From NCBI GenBank assembly GCA_028291545.1, contig JAQGHR010000089.1, positions 1 to 64,000 on the forward strand: a stretch of DNA of 64,000 nucleotides, read 5' to 3'. Of this stretch, positions 50,546-58,993 are shown piece by piece. Made by a program: the position numbers and the translations under genes. The stretch is from Planctomycetota bacterium. Its GTDB lineage: Bacteria > Planctomycetota > Planctomycetia > Isosphaerales > Isosphaeraceae. The stretch's first letter is position 1. Each line of letters begins with the position of its first letter. The notes under the pieces are model-generated. The model did no database searches. It was not told the origin of the DNA and saw only the letters and a program-made list of their open reading frames with translations.

Positions 50546-50941
50546 TTACGAAGACTTGAGCTCGATCGAGGCGGAGTTGATGCAGTAGCGCAGCCCGGTC
50601 GGCCGAGGTCCGTCCGGGAAGACGTGGCCCAGGTGACCACCGCAACGGGCACAGGTCACCTCGGTCCGGATCATCGAATGACTGCGGTCCGTATGCTCAT
50701 CGACGTTCGCATCCTGAGCGGGAGCCGTGAAACTCGGCCAGCCGCAGCCGGAATCGAACTTGGTCTCGGAGGAGAACAACTCCAGCCCGCAACCCGCGCA
50801 GAGATAGACACCGGGCGTTTTCGTGTTCCAATATTCGCCGCTGAACGCTGGCTCGGTCCCCTTCTGGCGGAGGATGTTGTATTGCTCGGGCGAAAGTTCC
50901 TCGCGCCATTCGGCGTCGGTTTTCTCGATCTTGTCGGGCAT
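50546..50941 (-). CDS. msrB: Cytosolic peptide-methionine (R)-S-oxide reductase
   Basis: A 131-residue MsrB without signal peptide, the normal length for the free enzyme. Zinc cysteines lie in CAGC and CARC. The signature stretches are [30 protein letters not shown] and the catalytic cysteine in YCINSAS. It repairs methionine-R-sulfoxide in cytosolic proteins. The gene lies 21 bp downstream of the ferritin-like gene and is probably in the same transcript. That context fits an oxidative-stress or metal-oxygen chemistry unit. A second, lipoprotein MsrB is encoded at 15085-15696. Confidence 0.95.
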   Translation of the reverse strand: MPDKIEKTDAEWREELSPEQYNILRQKGTEPAFSGEYWNTKTPGVYLCAGCGLELFSSETKFDSGCGWPSFTAPAQDANVDEHTDRSHSMIRTEVTCARCGGHLGHVFPDGPRPTGLRYCINSASIELKSS

Positions 50942-50962
50942 GATTCGCCTCCGAGGGGTAGG

Positions 50963-52402
50963 TCAACCACTCGCCGAAACGACCTTCAGGTCGGCCCGGG
51001 TGTTTTCATAGGTCTGATGGAACGCCAGCGCGGCCGGTTCGGGCTCGACGCCCCAGGACGCGCAGGCCTGTCGATAAAGCTCGGGCCACCAGTTCTCGTG
51101 ATCGGTCAGTCCCTGATTGCGGACGGACGTCCAGTTGCTCACGATTTTTGACCAGCACTGGTCGCCATATTCGAGCGCCTCCTTCCAGCGGCCGATCTGC
51201 GGGATGTACCATTCGCGGCCGATGGCGGCGTGCAGGACCTCGTCCGCCCAATCGTAGTCTTGAATCGTGGCCATCAACGGGTCACCCGAGCGAACTCCGG
51301 TCTCCCACTCGTACCGCTTGCCCGTCTTGCTCATCAAGCCCTGCTCGATGAAGTACAGGACGGCGTGGCGCTCGATGGGAGTGCATTCGGTATTGAGTCG
51401 CAGCGACCAGTTGAACGTGATTCTCGCCAGGGACCAGTCCACGCCGTTGGCGATAAACCCGACCTCGCCCATCATGGCATGCCTCGCCTCGTCCCAGAGC
51501 TGGCGGGACATATCGCGGTAATAGCGCCAGGGTTTCCCCTTGGTCTCGACGATGATGCTCGCCATCATCTCGGGGACGTCGATTTCGCGAATCCGCTTGT
51601 ACAGCATCATCAACGTCTTCGCCCGGTCCGGAAAGGCCGGGTCGTACAGGAACGCTTCGGCATTGACCCCTTGATTGTAGAGGTCCGTGAACCGTTCGTC
51701 TCTCTGCGGGACCGGGTCGTAAACAAAGGGCTTCGCGGAGTACAGGCGTGGCACCCGCTCCGGGCTGACCGTTCCCGTCCCATCGAGTCCACCCGCGGCC
51801 GCAAACGCGGCGGTCAATCTCTCCGACCAGGGCCTCATGCGCAACTTCGCGTCGTCCCCGACGAGACAGGCGACCGCCTCGCGGCCGAAGGCAATCATGT
51901 CGGCCAGTTCCAGCCGGGCGAAGCGGCAAACGCGGACGGAGGGGGCGTCGGCCAATGGGTTCGTGTCGGCCAGGTGCCGGGAGAGCGCGGCGTCGAGGGC
52001 GGGAAGGGCCACGTCGTAAATCGCAACGACGAGCTCCTCGGTCGTTGGCGCGGCCAGGATCTCGTCGAATGCGATTTCCAGATTCGGATCGGGCACGACC
52101 TCCAGGCCGAGCGGTGGTTCTCGCATCTCGCCGACCCGGGTTCGGATCGCCTCCACATGCTCAGCACACAGGTAGGCCTGATGCGAGAACGCCGTCTTCA
52201 GCTCGTAGATCGGCTCGGCCGTGATCCTCGCGGTGAAGATCTCATGGAGCCGTACGAGGGCGTAATGATACCGCTTGAGTCGCGTCACGCACGCCTCGAT
52301 CCCCAGCCCCTGACGCGAGGCCTCGGTGATCGTCGCGAGCCCGGCCAGCGGGGGAAGTCCGCGATAGGATCGGTAGGCATCCATCGAGCGCAAGGCCGTC
52401 AT
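50963..52402 (-). CDS. Large ferritin-like (possible diiron) protein
   Basis: A 479-residue soluble, mostly helical protein. Three segments look like carboxylate/histidine helices of the ferritin-like superfamily: EIFTARITAEPIYELKTAFSH with a following AEHVEAIR (about 50-90), LWDEARHAMMGEVGF (ExxH, about 310), and DYDWADEVLHAAIGREW (about 390). These resemble DUF455-type or oxygenase-type diiron sites, but the metal ligands are inferred. ATG 52402 is preferred to a GTG five codons earlier. The gene precedes msrB by 21 bp and follows the AP2/J-domain gene. It may be an oxygenase or oxidase; the substrate is unknown. Confidence 0.65.
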   Translation of the reverse strand: MTALRSMDAYRSYRGLPPLAGLATITEASRQGLGIEACVTRLKRYHYALVRLHEIFTARITAEPIYELKTAFSHQAYLCAEHVEAIRTRVGEMREPPLGLEVVPDPNLEIAFDEILAAPTTEELVVAIYDVALPALDAALSRHLADTNPLADAPSVRVCRFARLELADMIAFGREAVACLVGDDAKLRMRPWSERLTAAFAAAGGLDGTGTVSPERVPRLYSAKPFVYDPVPQRDERFTDLYNQGVNAEAFLYDPAFPDRAKTLMMLYKRIREIDVPEMMASIIVETKGKPWRYYRDMSRQLWDEARHAMMGEVGFIANGVDWSLARITFNWSLRLNTECTPIERHAVLYFIEQGLMSKTGKRYEWETGVRSGDPLMATIQDYDWADEVLHAAIGREWYIPQIGRWKEALEYGDQCWSKIVSNWTSVRNQGLTDHENWWPELYRQACASWGVEPEPAALAFHQTYENTRADLKVVSASG

Positions 52403-52494
52403 GGTCAAACTCCGCACGATCGCCGGACAAGGGAGGATTGGAGGCTATTCTATAGAATCGGGGTGCTCTATGCAGCGCCTCGCGATCAGGTTTG

Positions 52495-53385
52495 TCACGC
52501 ATCGTCGCCTCGCGCTCGAAGATACGCGAGCGCCTGTTCGTAGGCCGCATTGAGGCGGACGAACTGAGCCGGGCTGCCACCGCGGTCCGGGTGAGCCTGT
52601 TTGGAGAGGGTTCTGTAGGCATTTCGAATCTGATCCGGATGGAACGGCGGCGTGAGCCCCAACACGTCCGGCCAACTCCTTGGCGAGTCTGTCTCCGCCT
52701 CGAAGTACTCCGAGTACAGGTGGCGAACTTCCTCGCGGAAGCCTCGGCCGGAATGCGAACTTTCGGGATGCGCGAGCCAGCGGGCAACGAGCCAGGGGTC
52801 ATCGCCATCGTCGGAGAGGATTTCGCGGGTCAGGTCGGGACGGCGAAATTCGGAGTCAATCCGGCGAGCCAGGAGGTCGGTGAGAGCGTCTTCCGGTCGC
52901 GGTGTACCGGCCCTGGGATCCCACAAGAGCAGGCGGGCGGCCTCCAGAATCCGTGCGGCCGCCGCATCGAGCGACCGGCCGGGGGCATCGCCGGAATCGA
53001 TGGCCGCCTGGTGTCTCCAGAAACCCACGACGGTGATTTCGAGAAAGGTGAGCAGGGCCTCGGCCGAGGGTCGCTCGATCGGCGGATCAGGCACGTCTCG
53101 ATCGAGGCCCAGGCGACGACGAATGCGGCTCGTGATCGTCCGCACGTCCTCGGCGGACGGTTCTTTCCCGTGCGGGATCTCGTTCGGCGGGATGGCGCCG
53201 CGACCGATCAACACGGAGGCGACATTGAACGCAAAGGCGGCTATGGCTTTCGTCTCGTAGAGACCGAGATGGACCTCGATCCCCTTGCTTCGAATCGCGG
53301 CGCGGAATTTCCGGCCGCCCCTCGGGCGCGACAACTCGGTCACGCCCTTCGGGAGCCGTTTCTCGGACGACTTCGCCTTGGCCAC
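52495..53385 (-). CDS. AP2-like DNA-binding domain fused to a C-terminal J domain
   Basis: A 296-residue protein. Residues about 14-70 match an AP2/ERF-type DNA-binding fold: GVTELSRP, GRKFRAAIRSKGIEVHLG and YETKAIAAFAFNVASVLIGR, ending NEIP. The middle is helical and unassigned. Residues about 235-292 form a J domain with SWPDVLGL, IRNAYRTLSKQAHPDRGG (intact HPD) and FVRLNAAYEQALAYL. AP2 domains are known in plants and in mobile endonucleases, and occur in planctomycete proteins. Fusion to a J domain would tie DNA binding to Hsp70 recruitment. The start is GTG 53385, 4 bp after the leucine-rich-repeat gene, so the two are coupled. Confidence 0.75.
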   Translation of the reverse strand: MAKAKSSEKRLPKGVTELSRPRGGRKFRAAIRSKGIEVHLGLYETKAIAAFAFNVASVLIGRGAIPPNEIPHGKEPSAEDVRTITSRIRRRLGLDRDVPDPPIERPSAEALLTFLEITVVGFWRHQAAIDSGDAPGRSLDAAAARILEAARLLLWDPRAGTPRPEDALTDLLARRIDSEFRRPDLTREILSDDGDDPWLVARWLAHPESSHSGRGFREEVRHLYSEYFEAETDSPRSWPDVLGLTPPFHPDQIRNAYRTLSKQAHPDRGGSPAQFVRLNAAYEQALAYLRARGDDA

Positions 53386-53389
53386 GCGA

Positions 53390-53944
53390 TTATTTCTCGA
53401 CCTTCACCTTGGGCAAGGCTTCCTTGAGCTTCTTCACGCCCTCGTCGGTCACTTTCGTCCCGTGGAGGAAGACGATTTCCAGGTTCGGCAGGGCTTTCAA
53501 GTGCTCGAGGCCGGCATCCGTGATACCAGTCCCGGCGAGACTGAGGATGCGAAGTTCTTTCAATTCCTTCAGCTTCTCGACGCCGGCATCGCCGATCTTG
53601 GTATCGACCAGGTAGAGCTTGCGGAGCGAGCCGAGGCCCTTGACGTTGTCCAGGCCGGCGTCGGTGATCTTGGTGCCATTGAGGGTGAGCTTCTGGATCT
53701 TGCCGAAGCCTTTCACAGGCGCGATCGCGGCGTCGTCGGCCTGAGTCACACCCAGATTGACGACGGTCACCGGCTTGTCAGGCGCCTTGTCGTCTCGCTC
53801 GATCTTGCCGCCGGCCTTCTGCAAGGAGGCGATCGCGGCATCATCCTCGGCCCGGCTCGCGGATGGCGAGGCGAGACCAAGGAGCAATGCGACGGAGAGG
53901 AGAACGCGGTTCCGCAGGATTGCGGTAAGCGAGGCGTGAGTCAT
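53390..53944 (-). CDS. Secreted leucine-rich-repeat protein
   Basis: A 184-residue protein with a signal peptide (NRVLLSVALLLGLASPSASRA) and four or five leucine-rich repeats of about 24 residues, e.g. LRKLYLVDTKIGDAGVEKLK, LRILSLAGTGITDAGLEHLK and LEIVFLHGTKVTDEGVKKLK. These match the LRR_6/RI-like type common in planctomycetes. It probably acts in binding at the cell surface. ATG 53944 starts directly before the signal; the longer frame adds 32 residues. It lies 4 bp upstream of the AP2/J-domain gene. The pairing of a secreted with a cytosolic protein may simply reflect operon structure. Confidence 0.85.
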   Translation of the reverse strand: MTHASLTAILRNRVLLSVALLLGLASPSASRAEDDAAIASLQKAGGKIERDDKAPDKPVTVVNLGVTQADDAAIAPVKGFGKIQKLTLNGTKITDAGLDNVKGLGSLRKLYLVDTKIGDAGVEKLKELKELRILSLAGTGITDAGLEHLKALPNLEIVFLHGTKVTDEGVKKLKEALPKVKVEK

Positions 53945-54060
53945 GGTCGAGGCCCTTTCGATTGGCAGGATTCGCACGCTGGCCTTTATACCCCGCGCGG
54001 ACCGCGAGACCAATAGCCTCAATCCAGGCATGTCTGCCATCCGAGCCGGACTCGCCGGGA

Positions 54061-54834
54061 CTACATTATCAACCCTTGCCAGTGTCCGAGCAGTTCCAGC
54101 AACCGATTTGTTTGAGGATACGGATGTCCGAGGTATTGCCGGAAACCCTCGGCATGCGCGACGCCAATTTCCTGCCCTCGCTTGGCCGACCAGCGATCGA
54201 GGGTTTCCAGGTACTCATCCATTCCGTGCTGGCGAAGTAGCCAGTTCCTCTGGCTCGCGTGGCAGGCGAGCATGGCACGCTTGATGGCAAAGGTCGAGGT
54301 GACGTTCACGTAGAAGCTCGCCGGGACCGTTTTCCCCTCGGAGTTGCCCCCATCGACGGGATCGACCAGATAGAGATGCGGGATTTTATCAAGGGGCGGG
54401 GCGGGCTCCCATTGTTTGGTTGCGTAGTTGGGCACCGAAGTGGCGAACAGGGCATCGCGGACGAGCAGGCTGGTATTCTCGTGATCGGCCATGTAATCGA
54501 CGGGGGGCGCCGTCAACACGAGATCCGGGCGGACACGACGGAGGAACTCGACAACCCGACGGCGCGAGGGATCGTCGTTGAAGATGGACAGGTCACGAAA
54601 TTCCAGGCAGTGATAATCGGCCCCGATGAGATCGGCCGCCGCCTTGGCCTCCGAACGGCGGATGGCGGAGATGGTCTCGGCGTCATACTCGGCCGTACCG
54701 CAGTCGCCGGGGGTCATGGTGGCGATCGTGAGGTGGCAGCCCTTCTCCCGCAGGAGTGCGAGCGTTCCGGCACATTGCATCTCGACGTCGTCGGGGTGGG
54801 CGTGAATTGCCAGGATGCGGGTCGCTGGGGTCAT
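54061..54834 (-). CDS. PIG-L (LmbE-like) family deacetylase
   Basis: A 257-residue zinc-dependent N-acetylglucosaminyl deacetylase-like protein. The metal motif AHPDDVE lies at residues 12-18 and the third ligand histidine is in DYMADHENTSLLVRDA. Other family features are GDCGTAEYDAETISAIRRSEA and LVLTAPPVDY. Relatives deacetylate GlcNAc-linked lipids or thiols (MshB, BshB); the substrate here is unknown. ATG 54834 places the first strand at the N-terminus; the longer frame adds 27 residues. It is divergent from the TlpA-like gene, with 114 bp between. Confidence 0.88.
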   Translation of the reverse strand: MTPATRILAIHAHPDDVEMQCAGTLALLREKGCHLTIATMTPGDCGTAEYDAETISAIRRSEAKAAADLIGADYHCLEFRDLSIFNDDPSRRRVVEFLRRVRPDLVLTAPPVDYMADHENTSLLVRDALFATSVPNYATKQWEPAPPLDKIPHLYLVDPVDGGNSEGKTVPASFYVNVTSTFAIKRAMLACHASQRNWLLRQHGMDEYLETLDRWSAKRGQEIGVAHAEGFRQYLGHPYPQTNRLLELLGHWQGLIM

Positions 54835-54948
54835 GTCACTCGCTCGCCGTCGGGGTATATTAGGAAGAACCGAGGTGTACCGCCGATCGCTCACAAAGGC
54901 AAGGCGCAGCGCCACGAACCATTCAGTTCCTCATCCCGAGACGCGCCG

Positions 54949-56130
54949 ATGATGATCCCCCACCAGCCGCGGATACACTCCTCCGCGCTCGCTTTCCTGA
55001 CGGTGATGCTTGCCGCAGGCTGCGGTTCGACCGAGTCCGGCTCCTCGTCCGCCACCCGAGCGGATTTCACAGCCAAGACCCAAGGGTCGGCCGAAGCGCT
55101 GTTGGAGCACATCGACCAGTTGTCGCTGCAATTCGGCGAGTCCGAAGCTGAGGACCCCGCGGCGGTTCGAAAGCTCTTGAGGGATTATTCGTCGGCCGTC
55201 GTCGAGACGGCCAAGGCCATCATCAAGGACACGAAGGCCGACCCGGTTCTGCGGCAGAGGGCGACCACGGCTCTGTTCGCTACCCTGTCTCGCAGTCGTG
55301 AAGCCGATCCCAAGGTGATGGAGACGATCATCCAGACCTCCGAGCGTATCGAGGCCGAGAATCCCAAGACCAACATCGCGGCAATCGCGGCCTTCGAACG
55401 CTGCAAGGCCTACGGTCTTGAGTTCCAGTTGACGCCCGTGCCCGACCGACCCGGCAAGATGAAGAACCTGGCCGAGGCCGTGGACCACCTCGGCCGCTTG
55501 GACCCACCCCCCGAACCCGCTCCTGAACTGGTCAACAAGACGGCCATGGATTCCGAGGTCTACGGGCACCCCGAATTTGCCGAGAAACTGTACACGACGC
55601 TCATCGAGGCATTTCCGGAGGACGACCGAGTCCCCTTCGCGAAAGGGGCCCTCGCCCGGCTCAAGCTCAAGGGCCAGATCCTGGAGGGTCTGGAGGGCCC
55701 TGGACGCGACGACAAGACGACCTCGCTGAAGGATTTCCGGGGGAAGGTCGTCCTCGTCGACTTCTGGGGAACCCTCTGCGTTCCCTGCACCAATGAAATC
55801 CCGGCGATGGAGGGCTATCGCAAGACGATGGAGGCGAAGGGGTTCGTGATCCTTGGCGTCTGCGTGGACCCCTCGATGGAGAACTACCTGGCCTACAGCA
55901 AGGAGATGAAACTTGACTGGCCCCAGATCTTCTCGAAGGTGACCAATCAGAAGATGAATTCGGTGATGACTCACCGATTCGGGGTGCAGCGGTTGCCGTT
56001 CAAGATGCTCATCGATCGCGATGGCCGCTTCCTCGCGTCGGGCCATTATTTTGAGGATTTGAAGCCGGAACTGGATAAGCTGCTGGGCCCGGAAAAGCCG
56101 GAAACGGCGGCCCCTGGCGAGAAGAAATAG
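54949..56130 (+). CDS. TlpA-like thioredoxin-family lipoprotein
   Basis: A 393-residue exported lipoprotein. The signal ends in the lipobox LAAGC (about residue 24). A helical N-terminal region of some 220 residues follows, then a C-terminal AhpC/TSA-TlpA-like thioredoxin domain: VVLVDFWGTLCVPCTNEIP with redox cysteines C277 and C280, the cis-proline region VQRLPFKMLIDRDGRF, and a Glu/Pro/Lys-rich tail. It probably handles thiol-disulfide exchange in the envelope. The start ATG-ATG at 54949/54952 precedes the signal directly; the long open frame upstream is antisense to the PIG-L gene. Confidence 0.85.
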   Translation: MMIPHQPRIHSSALAFLTVMLAAGCGSTESGSSSATRADFTAKTQGSAEALLEHIDQLSLQFGESEAEDPAAVRKLLRDYSSAVVETAKAIIKDTKADPVLRQRATTALFATLSRSREADPKVMETIIQTSERIEAENPKTNIAAIAAFERCKAYGLEFQLTPVPDRPGKMKNLAEAVDHLGRLDPPPEPAPELVNKTAMDSEVYGHPEFAEKLYTTLIEAFPEDDRVPFAKGALARLKLKGQILEGLEGPGRDDKTTSLKDFRGKVVLVDFWGTLCVPCTNEIPAMEGYRKTMEAKGFVILGVCVDPSMENYLAYSKEMKLDWPQIFSKVTNQKMNSVMTHRFGVQRLPFKMLIDRDGRFLASGHYFEDLKPELDKLLGPEKPETAAPGEKK

Positions 56131-56402
56131 CGGCGATTGCCTCGAACGATGGTGCGGATGGGTCGACAAGTCATCGTCCGGTCGATGAGAGCGAAATGCG
56201 GGTTGGGCTCGCTTTTTTGGAAAATGTTCTCGCGTGCGCTAGCCGACCTGTGTACATTAGCGGGCAAAGGCTCAGTTGGTGATCGTCCGTGTCATGGTAC
56301 GGGCACGGAGGTCGCACGAAGGCCCCTCCCCCGCTCAGATCGGTAGGGCACGTTGACCTGACGGGGGCAACACTCCCTTTCCCTCGCCCTGGAGCCCCAA
56401 CG

Positions 56403-57008
56403 ATGGCCGACCTGGAAGCCTTGACCTCGCGTCAACGCGAGATTTACGAATTCATCCGAAAGAAGATTCAGGGACGGGGCTACGGCCCCACCGTTCGAGA
56501 AATCGGCAACGAGTTCGGCATCAAGAGCCCCAACGGGGTCATGTGCCACCTCAAGGCGCTACAGAAGAAAGGGCTGATCCACCGCGAAGCCAATATGTCG
56601 CGGGCCATTCAGCTCCTCCAGGATACCCCCGCCGGGGAACGACCCGTCCTGAGACTCCTCGGTAAGATCGCCGCCGGACAGCCGCTGGAAGCCATCGAGG
56701 ATGCCGAAGAATTCGGATTCGAGGATTGGACCAACCCGGATGAAAAGTTCGTGCTCCAGGTCACCGGCGAATCGATGATCGAGGAACACATCGCCGACGG
56801 CGATTTCGTGATCATCCAGCGGCAAGAAACCGCCAGGGATGGACAGATTGTCGCGGTCCAGGACGATGAAGGTGCCGCCACCCTGAAGCGATTCTTCCGA
56901 GAGCGGAACCGGGTCCGCCTCGAACCCGCCAACAAGTCGATGAAGCCGATCTTTCGGGACAGCGTCACGATTCTGGGCACGCTGGCAGGCGTTGTGCGGA
57001 AATATTGA
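56403..57008 (+). CDS. lexA: LexA SOS repressor
   Basis: A 201-residue LexA. The winged helix-turn-helix (1-65) has TSRQREIYEFIRKKIQGRGY, TVREIGNEFGIKSPNGV and LKALQKKGLIHRE. The latent protease carries the cleavage site A91-G92 in KIAAGQPLE, serine S124 in TGESMIEEHI and lysine K162 in TLKRFF, with E. coli-like spacing. It represses DNA-damage genes until RecA-stimulated self-cleavage. ATG 56403 gives the standard N-terminus; the open frame upstream is not family-like. No clear symmetric operator was found in the 272-bp upstream gap, only a lone TGTTC at 56225. Confidence 0.95.
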   Translation: MADLEALTSRQREIYEFIRKKIQGRGYGPTVREIGNEFGIKSPNGVMCHLKALQKKGLIHREANMSRAIQLLQDTPAGERPVLRLLGKIAAGQPLEAIEDAEEFGFEDWTNPDEKFVLQVTGESMIEEHIADGDFVIIQRQETARDGQIVAVQDDEGAATLKRFFRERNRVRLEPANKSMKPIFRDSVTILGTLAGVVRKY

Positions 57009-57040
57009 GGATCCCGGACGGATCGCGACCAAGCGAGAGT

Positions 57041-57098
57041 GAACACGGAGGAGCGCGGGAGGAAGATCCCTCTTCCTTTTGTGTTCGCCTCCGTGTTC
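57041..57098 (+). terminator. Nested inverted repeat after lexA, REP-like
   Basis: Outer arms GAACACGGAGG (57041-57051) and CCTCCGTGTTC (57088-57098) pair perfectly. Inside, GGAAGA (57061-57066) and TCTTCC (57071-57076) form a small hairpin followed by TTTTG. The inner part could terminate lexA, and the CACGGAGG-type outer arms resemble dispersed intergenic repeats. Confidence 0.5.
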
Positions 57099-57144
57099 TT
57101 TGTAGCTTTATGGTCAGATTTTTCTCGTCTCGTCGAGTGCCACG

Positions 57145-57624
57145 ATGGCCAGATCCGCCGATCTCGATTTCGTCCGCCTCTTCACCGACGGCGCCTGCTC
57201 CGGCAACCCGGGCCCGGGTGGCTGGGCCTACATTCTCCAGCATCCCGCCAGCGGGAAGGTGATCGACGGTTCCGGGGCCGAGTCGGCGACCACGAACAAT
57301 CGGATGGAACTGACCGCCGCCATCGAGGGGCTCGCAGCCCTGAAAAAGCCCTGCCGGGTCGAGCTCGTCACCGATAGCGAATACGTCGGCAAGGGTCTTC
57401 GCGACTGGTCACCCAAGTGGAAGGCCAACGGCTGGCGGCGCAAGGAGGGGAAGAGCTACAAGCCGGTGGTCAATGTCGACCTCTGGCAGCGCCTCGACGA
57501 AGTCGCTTCCCGACACGAAGTGACGGTCACGATCGTGCTGGGACACAATGGCCACCCGGAGAATGAGGCCTGCGACCGGATGGCGGTCGCAGCCTACAAG
57601 GCCCTGGTCGCCGACTCCAGATAG
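57145..57624 (+). CDS. rnhA: Ribonuclease HI
   Basis: A 159-residue RNase HI, which cuts RNA in RNA-DNA hybrids. The metal-binding acidic residues are all present: D15 in FTDGACSGNPGPGGW, E55 in NNRMELTAA, D77 in VTDSEYV and D144 in ENEACDRMA. The basic handle region WKANGWRRKEGK is present, and the histidine loop reads LGHNGHPENE. The length matches the bacterial enzyme. It follows lexA by 136 bp across the nested repeat, so co-regulation by DNA damage is possible but not shown. Confidence 0.95.
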   Translation: MARSADLDFVRLFTDGACSGNPGPGGWAYILQHPASGKVIDGSGAESATTNNRMELTAAIEGLAALKKPCRVELVTDSEYVGKGLRDWSPKWKANGWRRKEGKSYKPVVNVDLWQRLDEVASRHEVTVTIVLGHNGHPENEACDRMAVAAYKALVADSR

Positions 57625-57840
57625 ACTCGAGACGCCCACGAGAGAACTCGCGGCATATCCCGGTCCGATCGGGCATGGATAACCATGGAGCCGTCCGCGA
57701 TTTCGGGGGCTCGCCGTCAAATCCATCGAATTTCCGTTGGACAATCCAGTCCAGCGACGCCACCATACATAGAAGGATTCACGCTGTAGGAATATTCTTT
57801 GTCCGCCGGCGCATCTGTGGAAATCTGCAAGGGCTCGATC

Positions 57841-58620
57841 GTGGCCGCGTCCCGTAAGACGTACCTGATCCTGTTTGCTCTGATCTCGAGTGGCGCCCTC
57901 GCCTTCTTCGCCGCCAGCCCCCGGTCAAAATCGGGCCGGAACCCGTCCGAACATGTGGCACGAAGACCGGCCTGGCGATCGAGCTTGGACGAGGCTCCTC
58001 CGGAAGTCCAGGAGTTCCTCGGCCGCGTCTTCGAGAAGATCCCAGAGCACGGCGCCGAATTGACCGGTTACCGATTTTACGACTGGGAATGGGACGGCAG
58101 GCCCACACATGAGGCGATGGGGTTCAAGGCCATCCGGGGCCTCGATCCCGAGACGCTTATCGCGAGAGTGATGAACGTCGACAGTTACGTGGGAAATATT
58201 CCCCATGTTGTCGTCTCGCGAACACTGACGGATTCCGAGTTCAAACCACCCGGAAAGGTGCGTTTCTACCAGAGAATCCGCGTCCCAAAAATCGCCACGA
58301 TCCAGCACGAGCTCGTCCTTGTGGACGCCGGAACCATCAAGGGTTATCGGGTCGCCTACTGGTATCTGCTGAAGGACAGGACGAAGGCGCTGGACGCCGG
58401 TAGCGGAGCGCGCAGCGAGTACAACGTCGGCGCCTGGCTGGCGGCACCCGGCACCGTGGGTTATGCACTTAGCTCGTGGCCGGGGCGAGAGGACGTCAAC
58501 GCGCTCCAATGGGTCTCACTGACCTCGGGCGCGAACGCGCTCGCGAAAAAAGTTGTCGAGGGGAACATCGACGGTATGGCGGCTTGGTCTCTGAAGCCGA
58601 CGGAGCTGGGTCTCCGATAA
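57841..58620 (+). CDS. SRPBCC/START-like protein with N-terminal signal anchor
   Basis: A 259-residue protein. An N-terminal hydrophobic segment (YLILFALISSGALAFFAA) acts as signal or anchor. The rest is compatible with a START/SRPBCC hydrophobic-ligand fold: ETLIARVMNVDSYVGNIPHV, KVRFYQRIRVPKIATIQHEL, YRVAYWYLL, and the long C-terminal helix ALAKKVVEGNIDGMAAW. Ligand and role are unknown. GTG 57841 is preferred, with AAGG about a dozen bases upstream; a TTG at 57799 would add 14 residues. It is probably anchored in the membrane, facing the periplasm. Confidence 0.7.
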   Translation: MAASRKTYLILFALISSGALAFFAASPRSKSGRNPSEHVARRPAWRSSLDEAPPEVQEFLGRVFEKIPEHGAELTGYRFYDWEWDGRPTHEAMGFKAIRGLDPETLIARVMNVDSYVGNIPHVVVSRTLTDSEFKPPGKVRFYQRIRVPKIATIQHELVLVDAGTIKGYRVAYWYLLKDRTKALDAGSGARSEYNVGAWLAAPGTVGYALSSWPGREDVNALQWVSLTSGANALAKKVVEGNIDGMAAWSLKPTELGLR

Positions 58621-58874
58621 TCCGCAGGGCGCGGCAATGCCGTCCATCCCGACCCCAGCAAGCCGCGGGCAAAGCATCAAACAAGTCGCACGATCCGTCC
58701 GTTCATTTCAACCCGATTTCGTGGTTCGAAATCGGGCGATTCGGGAGCGAACCTGCTCGGGATTCTCAAGAGACCGGCCGATGATGGATCAGACACGGTC
58801 CTCGGCCAAGGAACGTCCAGCCCAAATTGCCCGGACGGGCCGCGACAAATTGCGTGCATGGGTGGATTTTTTTC

Positions 58875-58904
58875 TTGACAGTTCAGGAGCGGGGCGCGTA
58901 TTGT
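58875..58904 (+). promoter_or_regulatory. Sigma-70-type promoter for the surface-protein gene
   Basis: A perfect -35 TTGACA (58875-58880) and a -10-like TATTGT (58899-58904) are spaced by 18 bp, about 90-115 bp upstream of the likely start codons. A run of T precedes the -35, like an UP element. Confidence 0.55.
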
Positions 58905-58913
58905 TTGGATATG

Positions 58914-58926
58914 CGGTAATATACCG
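58914..58926. promoter_or_regulatory. Palindrome at the expected transcription start
   Basis: CGGTA-ATA-TACCG is a 13-bp perfect palindrome centred about 16 bp after the -10 element. It could be an operator or a 5' mRNA hairpin. Confidence 0.4.
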
Positions 58927-58993
58927 AGAAGTTAGCGCGGCGAGAAGTGCCAAGACGAAGGCGCGTCTGACCCCACGGTGGGGTCGAGTAGCG

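Larger units (their letters stand above)
58621..58993. other. Leader region of the large surface-protein gene
   Basis: The downstream frame is open through this region, but its translation is low-complexity and unlike surface-protein N-termini. A good promoter candidate (58875-58904) and a palindrome just after it (58914-58926) lie here, arguing that transcription starts inside this stretch. Confidence 0.5.

Noticed and set aside
54931..56169. A 412-codon minus-strand frame opposite the TlpA-like gene
   Set aside because: It is antisense to a lipoprotein with lipobox and CxxC. The translation is low-complexity Leu/Gly/His.
56131..56402. LexA operator upstream of lexA
   Set aside because: Only a single TGTTC (56225-56229) was found. 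No matching GAACA or GTTC half-site lies at the spacing used by known LexA boxes, so no operator was annotated.
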